64,000 bases of DNA from positions 1 through 64,000 of the forward strand of contig JBDSLR010000022.1 in NCBI GenBank assembly GCA_039916305.1, written 5' to 3'. Source of the DNA: JACMLD01 sp039916305 (GTDB lineage: Bacteria > Bacteroidota > Bacteroidia > Chitinophagales > Chitinophagaceae). Position 1 is the first letter of the stretch, and the number at the start of each line of letters is the position of its first letter. The notes under the pieces are model-generated. The model searched no databases and was not told the origin of the DNA. It worked only from the letters and a program-made list of their open reading frames with translations. The position numbers were made by a program, and so were the translations under genes. Shown piece by piece: positions 53,825-62,842 of this stretch.

Positions 53825-55315
53825 TTACAGTTCTTTTCTCAGTCTTGCAACGGGTATATTTAATTGCTCGCGGTATTTGGCCACGGTACGGCGGGCAATA
53901 TTGTAACCTTTTTCCTGCAGCAGCTCAGTAAGTCTTTCATCACTCAGGGGTTTTTTCTTGCTTTCATCACCTACCATATCACTCAATATCTTTTTTACTT
54001 CGCGGGTAGACACTTCTTCACCGCTGTCTGTACTCAAAGACTCACTAAAGAAAAATTTCAAGCGGTAAGTGCCAAATTCTGTTTGCACAAACTTGCTGTT
54101 GGCTACCCGGCTTACGGTAGAAATATCCAGGTTAGTACGTTCTGCAATGTCTTTTAAAATCATGGGGCGCATGGTGGTTTCATCGCCCGTAACAAAAAAC
54201 TCGTGCTGGTATTCCATGATGGTACCCATTACACTGGTAAGCGTATGCTGTCTTTGCTTAATGGCATCTATAAACCATTTAGCCGCATCTATTTTTTGTT
54301 TGATAAACAAAACCGCTTCTTTCTGGCGCTTGTCTTTCTTACTGCCGCGGTCATAGTCTTTCAGCATATCACGGTAGCCTTCACTGATGCGCAGATCAGG
54401 CGCATTGCGCGAATTAAGGGTGAGCTCCAATTTGCCGGCATTGTTGAAAATGAAAAAATCAGGTATGATATAACTTTCACCTTTGTTGGCATGGCCTACA
54501 TTGCCACCCGGCTTGGGGTTCAGCTTTACAATCTGGACAATAATGTCTTTTAAACCATCATCATCAATATTAAGGCCCCGCTGAATTTTCTCGTAGTGCT
54601 TCTTGGTAAACTCCTCAAAATAGTCTTCCAGCACCAGTATTGCCTGTTCTACCGGCCGGCCCTCGCCCAGCTTGCGGTACAGCTGCAATAAAAGGCATTC
54701 CTGCAGGTTACGGGCACAAATACCAGACGGGTCAAAATGCTGTATTTTTTCTACCAGTTTTTCTATCTCTTCTTCACTGGCGTCTATATTCTGCCTGAAG
54801 GCCAGGTCGTCCTTGATAGAAGAACTTTCGCGGCGCAGGTAGCCGTCGTCATCAATACTACCAATGATTTGCTCAGCAATTTTCTGAGACCGGTCATCCA
54901 GGTTCAACATACCCAGCTGATCGGCCAGCATTTCATGAAAAGAAGTTTCCACTTTTACCGGAACCGTCTTCTGCTCATCGGGGTCGCCATAATTATCATC
55001 GCGCAGCTTATAATCGCCTACTTCATCATCGCCATCAGACACATAATCACTCACATCAATATTATCATATTGCTCCTCGCTGCCATCAGCTTCAAAATCT
55101 TCTTCGTTGCCACTGTCAAACTCATCCTTTATATCTTCGGTCATACTATCATCATGACCATCCTCGCTGGCTTCCAGCGCGGGATTTTCTTCCATTTCTT
55201 CTTTAATCCGTTCTTCCAGATTTGCCGTAGGTACCTGTAGCAGCTTCATTAACTGAATCTGCTGAGGTGACAGCTTCTGGAGTAATCTTTGTTGTAAACT
55301 TTGTCCCAGTGACAT
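53825..55315 (-). CDS. rpoN: RNA polymerase sigma-54 factor
   Basis: The 496-residue protein has the three regions of sigma-54. The N-terminal activator-interacting region is Gln- and Leu-rich (LSPQQIQLMKLLQVPTANLEERI, ENPALEA). An acidic linker follows (about 50-125). The core-binding domain includes HFDPSGICARNLQECLLLQL, and the DNA-binding part has FFVTGDETTMRPMILKDIAERTNLDISTVSRV (quoted in part). The RpoN box ARRTVAKYRE is at about 475-484. It recognises -24/-12 promoters and needs an AAA+ activator; none is adjacent. Confidence 0.98.
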   Translation of the reverse strand: MSLGQSLQQRLLQKLSPQQIQLMKLLQVPTANLEERIKEEMEENPALEASEDGHDDSMTEDIKDEFDSGNEEDFEADGSEEQYDNIDVSDYVSDGDDEVGDYKLRDDNYGDPDEQKTVPVKVETSFHEMLADQLGMLNLDDRSQKIAEQIIGSIDDDGYLRRESSSIKDDLAFRQNIDASEEEIEKLVEKIQHFDPSGICARNLQECLLLQLYRKLGEGRPVEQAILVLEDYFEEFTKKHYEKIQRGLNIDDDGLKDIIVQIVKLNPKPGGNVGHANKGESYIIPDFFIFNNAGKLELTLNSRNAPDLRISEGYRDMLKDYDRGSKKDKRQKEAVLFIKQKIDAAKWFIDAIKQRQHTLTSVMGTIMEYQHEFFVTGDETTMRPMILKDIAERTNLDISTVSRVANSKFVQTEFGTYRLKFFFSESLSTDSGEEVSTREVKKILSDMVGDESKKKPLSDERLTELLQEKGYNIARRTVAKYREQLNIPVARLRKEL

Positions 55316-55412
55316 AACTTGCTTAGGGTTTAATCCTACTACATCTTTGTAACTATTAAAAAATCGCGGCTTTCCACAAAAATCAGGCCGTAATTTACGT
55401 ACAAAAGAACAT

Positions 55413-55769
55413 ATGATGGTGCAACGTCTTTATAAATTTCTTGTTGTCTGCCTGTTATTGGTTTTTTCAAGACCTGTAATGGCGCAAACAGGGCGTTTGA
55501 GCGTATCCCCTGAGCCAATTGTTTTTGTTAAAGTTTTTACAAAGGCATCCGTAAACGCTGCCACATCTGGATCTGCTGCTGCAAACCTGCCCCTTTTTGC
55601 CCCAGGCCTGTTAATAATACCTGCACAGGGGAGGATTGGCCCAGATTATTACACCCGGCATTTTGGGTTTTTCTGCAAGAAGGAATTACAGTTTGAGAAA
55701 GCTACCAGTATACCCCTACGGTTCAGGCTCGGTGGATTGGATTATGTAAATAAATTGGAAGGGAAGTAG
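55413..55769 (+). CDS. Small secreted protein of unknown function (118 residues)
   Basis: The start is at the ATG at 55413, with a second ATG following directly. A signal peptide (cleavage near residue 26, PVMAQ) is followed by a low-complexity Ala/Ser stretch. The conserved-looking C-terminus, GPDYYTRHFGFFCKKELQFEKATSIP and LRFRLGGLDYVNKLEGK, is familiar from other Bacteroidota small proteins, but its function is not known. Two Phe-Cys and Lys-rich motifs suggest a surface or envelope role. It is divergent from rpoN. Confidence 0.65.
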   Translation: MMVQRLYKFLVVCLLLVFSRPVMAQTGRLSVSPEPIVFVKVFTKASVNAATSGSAAANLPLFAPGLLIIPAQGRIGPDYYTRHFGFFCKKELQFEKATSIPLRFRLGGLDYVNKLEGK

Positions 55770-55814
55770 TGATTGGTTCCCGGTTTCAGCGCCAGGTTTA
55801 ATTCAACTGTACTG

Positions 55815-56022
55815 CTATACTGACGATAATGTTCCGTCGCGGGAAAGAGCAAGAATATTTGCATTTTTCGTAGCCCGGAGCGAGGTATCCGGTTCACCGC
55901 CGCATAAAGAAATGAATAGTTTAACCCGGCCGGGATAGGTGGCGATATAACCAGCCGCCAGCATACTTCCCCATGACCGACCCAAAATGTTAAGCTTTGC
56001 GACGCCTGATTTTTTCCGTAAA
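55815..56022 (-). pseudogene. Remnant of an alpha/beta hydrolase (S33/proline iminopeptidase-like)
   Basis: In one minus-strand frame, 55815-56022 translates as LRKKSGVAKLNILGRSWGS, then MLAAGYIATYPGRVKLFISL, stopping at TAG 55817-55815. LNILGRSWGSMLAAGYIATYPGRV is the nucleophile-elbow region (GxSxG as GRSWG) of S33-type hydrolases. No start codon or N-terminal half is present, and the frame changes at both ends; sequence resembling the family continues in another frame past the stop. The remnant is in the 55770-56099 gap between the small secreted protein and the aminotransferase. Confidence 0.65.
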
Positions 56023-56099
56023 GCAAAGCAAGTGGTGTTTCTCCTGCAGCGATATAAACATATTCATAAACCTAATTTTCAGCAAATTCCTATAATGCA

Positions 56100-57326
56100 T
56101 TAGCTAGCGCTTAATGAAGCTGTTTGCTCTTGTAAAACCTGCTTTATAGTATTCACCATTTTCTCGCCCTTATCCTTTATCTGCTCTTCCGTCCACAGCA
56201 AACTGATGGCAGTGGAAATACAGCGGCCCATTATTGCATCGCTGGCGCTAAAATCTTTGCTGGCGTGCTGCATTACGGCAGCTTTGTGTTCAGGACTTAA
56301 TGCATTGAGCGTGATGCCCTCTTTAAGATGATCCCATTTGCGCACGTAATGCCAGTTATTATTGAACCAGTAAAAATTACCGGCCAGTATACCCTGTTCT
56401 TTTAAAGAAGCTACTACTGCCTGTGTTATCGTTTCAGTTGGCAGGAACCAACTGATAAAAGTACAACTGTCGCCTTCCGGATCGGGCAAGCGCCTGAACG
56501 TTATCTCCGGAACTTGTTCCAGCATTTCTTTGAGTGCGGTATGGTTGCGTTTCTGAATGTCAAGGAATTGATCCAGTTTGTGGATCTGTGCCAGGCCCAC
56601 CGCTGAATGCAATTCTGAAATCCTGAAATTGTAGCCTACAAAGGGATGCAGGTCTGCGCCGCGGTCGACGCCCTTATGATCATGGCCGTGATCAGAATAT
56701 CCATCGCTTTTAATAAAGACATCTTCACGGTTGGTCATTATAACGCCGCCTTCTGCGCAAGTAATGGTTTTTACAAAATCAAAAGAGAAGGTACCGGCAT
56801 CGCCGATGGTGCCCAGTTTTTTCCCTTTATAGCTGCCGCCAATGCTCTGGCAGGCATCTTCCAGTAACACAAGGTTATGTTCTTTGCAAATTTCTAGTAA
56901 CGCATCCATATCTGCCATGCTGCCGCACATATGCACGGGCATTACGCATTTTGTTTTGGACGTAATGGCATTGCGTACGGCCTGCGGACTTAAAGTAAGC
57001 GTATCATCCACATCCACAAAAACCGGTATGGCACCTACGCTGATGATGGCTTCAAAGCTGGCAACAAATGTAAAAGATGGAACAATTATTTCATCGCCAT
57101 ACCCTATGCCCAGGGCGGCCATGGCAGTGGTTAGTGCCGCCGTTCCGCTGCTGACCAGTTGTGCGTATTTGCTACCAAATACATTGCATACCGCTTCTTC
57201 CAGCTCTTTGGATTTCCAGATGCCTTTGCGCGGGCCATCAAACCCATAGCGCATAAGGATACCTGTTTCCAGCACATCGTTTACTTCACTGCGTTCTTCG
57301 CTGCCAAATAATTCAAAACCGGGCAT
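56100..57326 (-). CDS. DegT/DnrJ/EryC1/StrS aminotransferase, KdnA-like
   Basis: The 408-residue PLP enzyme begins MPGFELFGSEERSEV and carries LMRYGFDGPR, LVSSGTAALTTAM (about 58-70), EDACQSIGGSYKGKKLG and the PLP-Lys in FSFDFVKTITCAEGG (Lys about 186). DHGHDHKGVDRG and FVGYNFRISELHSAVGL follow. I recognise this sequence pattern as close to KdnA, which transaminates 8-oxo-KDO to 8-amino-KDO for lipopolysaccharide. The partner oxidase gene kdnB is not adjacent, so the role is tentative. It is cytoplasmic. Confidence 0.85.
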   Translation of the reverse strand: MPGFELFGSEERSEVNDVLETGILMRYGFDGPRKGIWKSKELEEAVCNVFGSKYAQLVSSGTAALTTAMAALGIGYGDEIIVPSFTFVASFEAIISVGAIPVFVDVDDTLTLSPQAVRNAITSKTKCVMPVHMCGSMADMDALLEICKEHNLVLLEDACQSIGGSYKGKKLGTIGDAGTFSFDFVKTITCAEGGVIMTNREDVFIKSDGYSDHGHDHKGVDRGADLHPFVGYNFRISELHSAVGLAQIHKLDQFLDIQKRNHTALKEMLEQVPEITFRRLPDPEGDSCTFISWFLPTETITQAVVASLKEQGILAGNFYWFNNNWHYVRKWDHLKEGITLNALSPEHKAAVMQHASKDFSASDAIMGRCISTAISLLWTEEQIKDKGEKMVNTIKQVLQEQTASLSAS

Positions 57327-57707
57327 AGTGATATTTATTTAGGATGAAAAATAGAATAGTAAAGGTAAAAAAGATTGACGGCAGATAGCCTGCAACCGGG
57401 TTAAATAACTGGTATTTTTATTGGAACAGCCACCCGCGGATGGGCCAGCAAAAGTTTTGCGTTTGGTGATTGCAGAGAGATTAGCTTCAGCACTAAAATA
57501 ATCATACTCGTGTGGGGCCGCCTCAGGCAAACCTGTTCAATTCAATTTCAAACAGCGCCTTATTAAATCTCCGCCGGATGGCAGGCCACGACAGGGAGAC
57601 CATGAAAATTAACGGGCGGATTGATGCGCGGAACTTTAGAAAGGCAATCGTAATTGCTGACAGGGAACATGAAAATATATGATGATTAATAGCAGACCGC
57701 ACAAATA
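57327..57707. other. Noncoding gap, nothing recognised
   Basis: No frame with protein-like content, hairpin or promoter stands out in this 381-base stretch. A 26-codon ORF at about 57602-57682 (plus) is too short and unremarkable to support. It presumably contains the promoter of the aminotransferase gene. Confidence 0.4.
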
Positions 57708-59222
57708 TTAATTGCCGCCTGGTTGTACTATTGAAAGTTCACTCTCATTGTTTTCAAAATCAATACAACTTGCCGCAATAATGCCAGCACCACTTTCCTG
57801 TGCAGGAACCGTATACTGCACCACGTTAGCTGTGGCAGGAATAATTTTAAGAATGTTCTTGCCACTTGCACTGCTCATTAATGAATCATTGGTATTCAAT
57901 CTATAAACAATAAAAGCTTTGATCTTTTTGGTGGTTTCTTTGTTTACAATATTTATAACCGGGAAACTACCTTTTGAAACCGTATTTGAAATAGTGAGGC
58001 CCGGCGGAGCAATTACCGAACTATCAATCCACGGCATTGCCGGGATAGGGGCCGGGTACTTATAATAATTATTTTGTAAACTGTCGTTCCAGCCATTGGG
58101 ATTTTTGTCAAAAGTCTTACTGCTGAAGTAAATGGCGCCGTCAATATTGGCCGTATTGCGCATGGCCGTTATCATCCGCGGCAACTGTGTTTTGTCTCTC
58201 CAGGCTGTATTGCTGCCTGCCCGGTAAATACCCAATCCTATATAACAATGCCTGCCATAACTGTGTTTGCCCCACCAGTCAAGCAATACTTCATAGGGTG
58301 CTGCTTTATGCCCAAACTCCCAGTACAATTGCGGGGCTACATAATCTATCCATCCTTCTTTTAACCACAGTAAGATATCTGCATACAGATCATCGTAATT
58401 GGTCTGACCGGCGGTAGTAGCACTGCCGGCGGTATCTTTACTTTCATTGCGCCATACACCAAAAGGGCTGATACCAAACCGGCAATATTTCTTCTCTTCT
58501 TTAATGGCTTTGCTGAGTGCCAGGATGATGCTGTCCGTATTGCTCCTGCGCCAATCCTCCCGGTCCATGCCATTGCCATACTGCTGGTAAGAGGTATTGT
58601 CAGGAAATTCTTTGCCTGCAATGCGATAAGGATAGAAATAGTCATCAAAATGAACCGCGTCTACATCATAGCGGCTTACCATATCGCGTATTACCCTTAC
58701 CACAAATTGCTGTGCCTGTTTATTACCCGGATCAAAATAGCGGGTATTGCCATAGGTTAAAAACCATTCCGGATGTACACGGGTAATATGGGTAGGCGCA
58801 ATAGAAGATTTTCCCACCTGGAACTCTGCCCTGTAAGGATTGCACCAGGCATGAAACTCCATCCCGCGTTTATGCGCTTCTTCAATCATAAATTGCAGGG
58901 GATCGTAATAAGGAGAAGGTGGCAAGCCCTGTTTCCCCGTCAGCCATTGGCTCCAGGGTTCATACTGGGAAGGGTAAAAAGCATCAGTACAGGGACGTAC
59001 CTGAACAATCACGGCGTTCATGCCGTTGCGCTGGTGCATGTCCAGCAACTTTATAAACTCAGCCTTCTGGCTATCTGTATTGTAATTTCCACGCGTGGGC
59101 CAGTCAATATTATCAACGGTGGCCACCCATACGCCACGGAACTCCGCTTTTGCCTGCGCAAAAGAAAAACGCACAAACGTAAAAAAGAAACAAACCAATA
59201 AAATACCAATCCTGCTTTTCAT
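57708..59222 (-). CDS. GHL10-type glycosyl hydrolase (DUF187 family), secreted
   Basis: At 504 residues it starts at the ATG at 59222, giving a signal peptide (GILLVCFFFTFVRFSFAQ). The GHL10 domain begins at once: EFRGVWVATVDNIDWPTRGN, QVRPCTDAFYPSQYEPWS, HAWCNPYRAE and VDAVHFDDYFYPYRI, with GWIDYVAPQLYWEFG. These are the conserved motifs of the family of putative glycosyl hydrolases (PF02638). A C-terminal Ig-like region (about 420-504) follows. Its substrate is unproven; related proteins are implicated in peptidoglycan trimming. It starts 34 bases after the MarR gene stop. Confidence 0.9.
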   Translation of the reverse strand: MKSRIGILLVCFFFTFVRFSFAQAKAEFRGVWVATVDNIDWPTRGNYNTDSQKAEFIKLLDMHQRNGMNAVIVQVRPCTDAFYPSQYEPWSQWLTGKQGLPPSPYYDPLQFMIEEAHKRGMEFHAWCNPYRAEFQVGKSSIAPTHITRVHPEWFLTYGNTRYFDPGNKQAQQFVVRVIRDMVSRYDVDAVHFDDYFYPYRIAGKEFPDNTSYQQYGNGMDREDWRRSNTDSIILALSKAIKEEKKYCRFGISPFGVWRNESKDTAGSATTAGQTNYDDLYADILLWLKEGWIDYVAPQLYWEFGHKAAPYEVLLDWWGKHSYGRHCYIGLGIYRAGSNTAWRDKTQLPRMITAMRNTANIDGAIYFSSKTFDKNPNGWNDSLQNNYYKYPAPIPAMPWIDSSVIAPPGLTISNTVSKGSFPVINIVNKETTKKIKAFIVYRLNTNDSLMSSASGKNILKIIPATANVVQYTVPAQESGAGIIAASCIDFENNESELSIVQPGGN

Positions 59223-59256
59223 GCCTGTTAAACGTTTTTTAGGGCATGAAATTACA

Positions 59257-59709
59257 TTAATCCACATTCCTTATTTTATCAAGCAGATTATTTAACGTTA
59301 TGGCCTGTTCTTCATCCAGGTTCTTAAATACGCTGTCCATATCATCCTGGTGACTATCGATGCGCTCCAGCAGCAATAACCCGTTTTCAGAAATGGTAAC
59401 GTCTACCAGCCTGCGGTCTCCTTCACAAACCACCTTTTGTACCAGCCCCTTTTTTATGAGCCGGTCAACAATACGGCTGGTATCGCTCATTTTATCCAGC
59501 ATCCGCTGGCGTATCTGCAGGGTAGAGATGGGCTGGCCGGCCCCGCGTAAAATGCGTAGTATATTAAATTGCTGGGGGGTGATGTCATATTCATCCAGCA
59601 TAATTTTTATACGCTCATTCATCCAGTTAAACGTGTATATAAGATTGATGGTTGCTTTTTGGTATTCATTCCTGAATTTAGCCTGGCCGATGTCTTGCTC
59701 AATCCCCAT
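59257..59709 (-). CDS. MarR-family transcriptional regulator
   Basis: At 150 residues it has the usual length. The winged-helix DNA-binding region shows ITPQQFNILRILRGAGQPIST, SDTSRIVDRLIKKGLVQKV and the wing DRRLVDVTISENGLLLLERI. It would bind a palindromic operator as a dimer and respond to small ligands. It is the middle gene of a likely operon: DinB upstream by 31 bases, GHL10 downstream by 34 bases. It may control the operon itself. Confidence 0.92.
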   Translation of the reverse strand: MGIEQDIGQAKFRNEYQKATINLIYTFNWMNERIKIMLDEYDITPQQFNILRILRGAGQPISTLQIRQRMLDKMSDTSRIVDRLIKKGLVQKVVCEGDRRLVDVTISENGLLLLERIDSHQDDMDSVFKNLDEEQAITLNNLLDKIRNVD

Positions 59710-59740
59710 AATATTTTTTTAAGTAGTAATAGGTGTAAAA

Positions 59741-60223
59741 TTACTGTTCCGCCCTGCTTCGCAAAGCGGCCGTTAACATAAAAATGGTAAAAAGATGATG
59801 TGCCTCATGTAAAAGAAAAAAATCGGCCCACTGGCTGATGCTGAAACGGCCATAAACAGGATGGATGCCTTCGCGACGCAGGATGGTTTCGCTTACCTGG
59901 GTCAGCTGATTATTAATCAGGAAGCGCTGCGCGGAAAGATCTTCCAGCAGCGCTGCCAGCGAATAGCCCAGGTACTGGTGAAAAACCGGGTCATTGTCTG
60001 CTTTGTATCTTTCAAATAACGGTGTTGGCTGCTGCGCTATCAACTGCATGCGCTGTAAAAACGTAGGCTGATAGGCCACCAGGTGCACCAGGTTTTCAAA
60101 AGCACTCCATTTATCGGGATTGATACGCTCTTTCAGTTGCGCTTCCGATAACCCTTTTATGAGTTCATGCAGGGTTTCGTGCTGGTGCTTTAAACGGGCC
60201 AGTATGGAGGCGGACAAAGGCAT
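59741..60223 (-). CDS. DinB-family protein
   Basis: The ATG at 60223 gives MPLSASILARL and a 160-residue protein; a longer start at 60262 is possible. The four-helix DinB_2 fold is suggested by WSAFENLVHLVAYQ (His about 50) and LLHEAHHLFTIFML (His pair about 139-142), which together make the three-His metal site of the superfamily. Such proteins include metal-dependent thiol transferases or hydrolases; this one is unassigned. It probably begins the DinB-MarR-GHL10 operon. Confidence 0.85.
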   Translation of the reverse strand: MPLSASILARLKHQHETLHELIKGLSEAQLKERINPDKWSAFENLVHLVAYQPTFLQRMQLIAQQPTPLFERYKADNDPVFHQYLGYSLAALLEDLSAQRFLINNQLTQVSETILRREGIHPVYGRFSISQWADFFLLHEAHHLFTIFMLTAALRSRAEQ

Positions 60224-60359
60224 ATTTTGTGATTTTTTGATTTGGGGATATATGGATTTCAAAACATTGCATCATGTACCGGGTTAATCTAAAGCCTCTC
60301 ATACAGTCGCGTATCTCAGCCCAATCAAAAAATTCCGCCATCCCAAAATCAGCAATTCC

Positions 60360-61394
60360 CTAATCGCTCCACACTTTCGTTCCTTCGCTGCAATTGGCAC
60401 AGATATCAATATTCTTACGGCTTTGCATTATCTTTTTTCTGAAGGCGGTATATTTTCCGTTTTGCCATATTTCTTTAAACGGCCTTCCTTTTAAATCGCC
60501 CAGCTGGTGCTGCGCATCTTTATCAAAACAGCAGGGAACCACCAGCCCATCCCAGGTTATTACCGGTGCATGCCAGAGGCGCCAGCAGTGGTTTTGCAGG
60601 GTATTTTTTACTTCAAGAGCATCGGTTTGCTTGTTTTTGCGGTAGCGGCTGTATTTGTTATTTGAAGGAATCAGTTGATTAGGGTCGTTTTCATAATCGT
60701 ACACCTGGGCCGTTTTAAACCATACATCATCCACACCAATTTCGGCCGCCAGTTTTTTTACATCTTCAATCTGGTGTTCGTTGGGCTTTACCACCAGGAA
60801 CTGAAAAATAATAAAAGGCGTCTTACTTCTCATGTCCTTTTTCCACTTTACCATATTTTTAGCGCCTTCCAGCACTTTATCTAACCGGCCACCTATGCGG
60901 TATTGCTGGTAAACATCCTGGGTGGTACCATCAATAGAGATTATCAGGCGGTCCAGCCCGCTTTCAATGGTGCGTTTGGCATTGGCATCATTCAGGTAAT
61001 GCGCATTGGTTGAAGTAGCTGTATATATTTTTTTGGATGAAGCGTATTTCACCATGTCCAGAAACTGTGGGTTGAGATAGGGCTCTCCCTGGAAATAGAA
61101 TACCAGGTAAAAGAGTTCCCTGTAAAGTTGATCAATCGTTTCTGTAAAAAAATCCTTTTGTAACATACCAGTTGGCCGGGTAAACGCACGTAGTCCGCTG
61201 GGGCATTCCGGGCACCGTAAATTACAGGAAGTAGTAGGCTCAATAGAAATAGAAACCGGGAAGCCCCACTGCACGGGCTTGTTTGACCATTTACTTACAT
61301 AAAAGCTGCTCAGTACCCTGCCTGCATTCCATGCCCGGCGGGGGGTTAATTTGGATAATAAATTGATGCTGTCAGTAAAATTAAATCGCCCCAT
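60360..61394 (-). CDS. Radical SAM/SPASM domain protein
   Basis: The 344-residue protein has the radical-SAM cluster motif CNLRCPEC (CxxxCxxC, about 57-64) in SIEPTTSCNLRCPEC. TIM-barrel motifs follow, including FQGEPYLNPQF and RLIISIDGTTQDVYQQYRIGG. A SPASM-type C-terminus has Cys residues in NHCWRLWH, VVPCCFDKDAQHQLGD and ICANCSEG. SPASM members modify peptides or small molecules, using auxiliary iron-sulfur clusters. No precursor peptide is evident nearby, so its substrate is unknown. It is divergent from the GH25 gene. Confidence 0.93.
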   Translation of the reverse strand: MGRFNFTDSINLLSKLTPRRAWNAGRVLSSFYVSKWSNKPVQWGFPVSISIEPTTSCNLRCPECPSGLRAFTRPTGMLQKDFFTETIDQLYRELFYLVFYFQGEPYLNPQFLDMVKYASSKKIYTATSTNAHYLNDANAKRTIESGLDRLIISIDGTTQDVYQQYRIGGRLDKVLEGAKNMVKWKKDMRSKTPFIIFQFLVVKPNEHQIEDVKKLAAEIGVDDVWFKTAQVYDYENDPNQLIPSNNKYSRYRKNKQTDALEVKNTLQNHCWRLWHAPVITWDGLVVPCCFDKDAQHQLGDLKGRPFKEIWQNGKYTAFRKKIMQSRKNIDICANCSEGTKVWSD

Positions 61395-61528
61395 TTATGG
61401 TGTAAAATTAACGCTGCACCGCCTATAAAGCGCAGAAATTTTATGCTGCTGCCGTTGCTGGTTTATAAGCGATTGTAATATGCACACTTTTTACATCCGT
61501 AAACCGGCTGCGGTTGGCAGTTTATTCG

Positions 61529-61560
61529 TTTCATTAGCGTGCATTAGCGTTATATATTTG
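61529..61560 (+). promoter_or_regulatory. Candidate promoter for the GH25 gene
   Basis: TATATTTG (61553-61560) matches the -7 consensus. TTTC at 61529-61532 lies 20 bases upstream in the -33 position (consensus TTTG). The ATG at 61581 follows 20 bases later. This is the best promoter match in the window. Confidence 0.55.
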
Positions 61561-61580
61561 CACCTGAGCAGAAAAAACTG

Positions 61581-62345
61581 ATGGCAACCCGAAAAAAGAA
61601 AAAGACTTCCGCTAAGCTGATAATGGTTTTTGTTGTTTTTGCAGGCATGGGGCTGGCAGCATGGAGCTGGTACCGCTACCACGCTGCCAATTTTGTGCGG
61701 TACCCGGAGTTTGGGATTGCTGTGCCTTCCAATTATGAAATTCATGGTATTGATGTTTCTCACCACCAGGATAATATTAACTGGGACCTGGTAAAAAGCA
61801 TGCAGGTTAAGAATATAAAGATTGGGTTTGCCTTTATTAAAGCCACGGAGGGCATCAGCCGGGTAGACAACCATTTTAACCGCAACTGGTTCAGGTCAAG
61901 AGACGCAGGAATGTGCAGGGGGGCCTATCATTTTTTCCTGGCCACCAAAAGCGGCAAACTGCAGGCGCAAAATTTTATAGATGTGGTGGATCTGAAGCGC
62001 GGCGATCTGCCGCCGGTACTGGATGTGGAGCAAACCTATGGCGTACCCATTGATAAACTGCGCAAAGAAGTAAAAGCCTTTTTACAAACTACCGAGCAGC
62101 ACTATGGGGTAAAACCCATTATTTATACCAATGTAGATTTTTATAAACAATACCTCAATGGCCAGTTTGATGACTACCCGTTGTGGGTGGCGCATTACCT
62201 GCGGCAGGATACACCGCGCATAAAGCGCGACTGGATTTTCTGGCAGCACAGCGAAGCAGGCCATGTAAGCGGGGTGACGTATAAAGTTGATTTCAATGTT
62301 TTTAACGGCGATTCTACAGCGTTCCGGAATTTGTTAATGGAATGA
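61581..62345 (+). CDS. GH25 lysozyme-family protein, membrane-anchored
   Basis: At 254 residues it begins with a basic start (MATRKKKKTSAK) and one membrane span (about 13-31). A GH25 domain follows: HGIDVSHHQDNINWDLV (catalytic Asp about 57), FAFIKATEG, GAYHFFLA and LPPVLDVEQ (acidic pair about 140), plus IIYTNVDFYKQYL and LWVAHYL. GH25 enzymes cut the glycan of peptidoglycan between MurNAc and GlcNAc. It would act outside the inner membrane. A good promoter candidate precedes it. Confidence 0.92.
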   Translation: MATRKKKKTSAKLIMVFVVFAGMGLAAWSWYRYHAANFVRYPEFGIAVPSNYEIHGIDVSHHQDNINWDLVKSMQVKNIKIGFAFIKATEGISRVDNHFNRNWFRSRDAGMCRGAYHFFLATKSGKLQAQNFIDVVDLKRGDLPPVLDVEQTYGVPIDKLRKEVKAFLQTTEQHYGVKPIIYTNVDFYKQYLNGQFDDYPLWVAHYLRQDTPRIKRDWIFWQHSEAGHVSGVTYKVDFNVFNGDSTAFRNLLME

Positions 62346-62348
62346 AGA

Positions 62349-62430
62349 CAGTTCTTAGTCTGTAGGTCATAGTTCGTTTGCGGAAGAAAATGGAACGCAG
62401 ACTTTTATGACTAGCAGTATGGACTATGAT
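62349..62430. repeat. Imperfect dyad of short TAGTTC-like motifs
   Basis: The stretch contains CAGTTCTTAGTCTGTAGGTC and, further on, ACTATGATCTG and TATGGACTATG in opposite orientation, forming an imperfect inverted repeat. Related motifs recur at 62771-62840. It sits after the GH25 stop and may be an intergenic repeat of a family spread in the genome. The rest of 62346-62526 holds nothing else. Confidence 0.4.
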
Positions 62431-62526
62431 CTGTAACGGATACAAGGATTATGGTCGGTGAAAGACACCGGACCATGGAAGCAAAATGATTTAAGCAGCT
62501 GATTGTAACTATTAAAGCGTTGATTC

Positions 62527-62769
62527 ATGAACAATATAGAACCGGAAGTTGATGTATCTGATTTTTTAAAACGCATTGTTTGGTCCATTACGCTGGTATT
62601 GGTGTACATGCTCATTATTTTAACGGCTGGTATCTATGGCAACTGGTTTTTCTTTTATGATACACCCACCCTGGGCAATTATATTTTTTATGCCTGGGTG
62701 CTGCTGAGTACAGTAGGCGTTTTGGTTCTGCTGGTTAAATGGTGGAAGAAGAAGTTTCCGCACGGGTGA
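62527..62769 (+). CDS. Small two-span membrane protein (80 residues)
   Basis: The ATG at 62527 is the first. Two hydrophobic spans occur (about 17-38 and 50-68), each bounded by aromatic residues (IYGNWFFFYDTP between them) and ending in a basic tail (KWWKKKFPHG). I do not know the family. It is convergent with the prohibitin-like gene and separated by a dyad (62771-62840). Confidence 0.5.
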   Translation: MNNIEPEVDVSDFLKRIVWSITLVLVYMLIILTAGIYGNWFFFYDTPTLGNYIFYAWVLLSTVGVLVLLVKWWKKKFPHG

Positions 62770-62770
62770 A

Positions 62771-62840
62771 AGTCTATAGTTCGTAGTTCACAGTCTATGG
62801 TCTCTTTGCCTCGCTAACTATGAACTGCGAACTAAGAACT
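62771..62840. terminator. Extended dyad between convergent genes
   Basis: AGTCTATAGTTCGTAGTTCA (62771-62790) is complementary in large part to TGAACTGCGAACTAAGAACT (62821-62840), and T-rich sequence follows (TTTTTA). It lies between the two-span protein stop and the prohibitin stop, and can serve as a bidirectional terminator. The units resemble those at 62349-62430. Confidence 0.5.
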
Positions 62841-62842
62841 TT

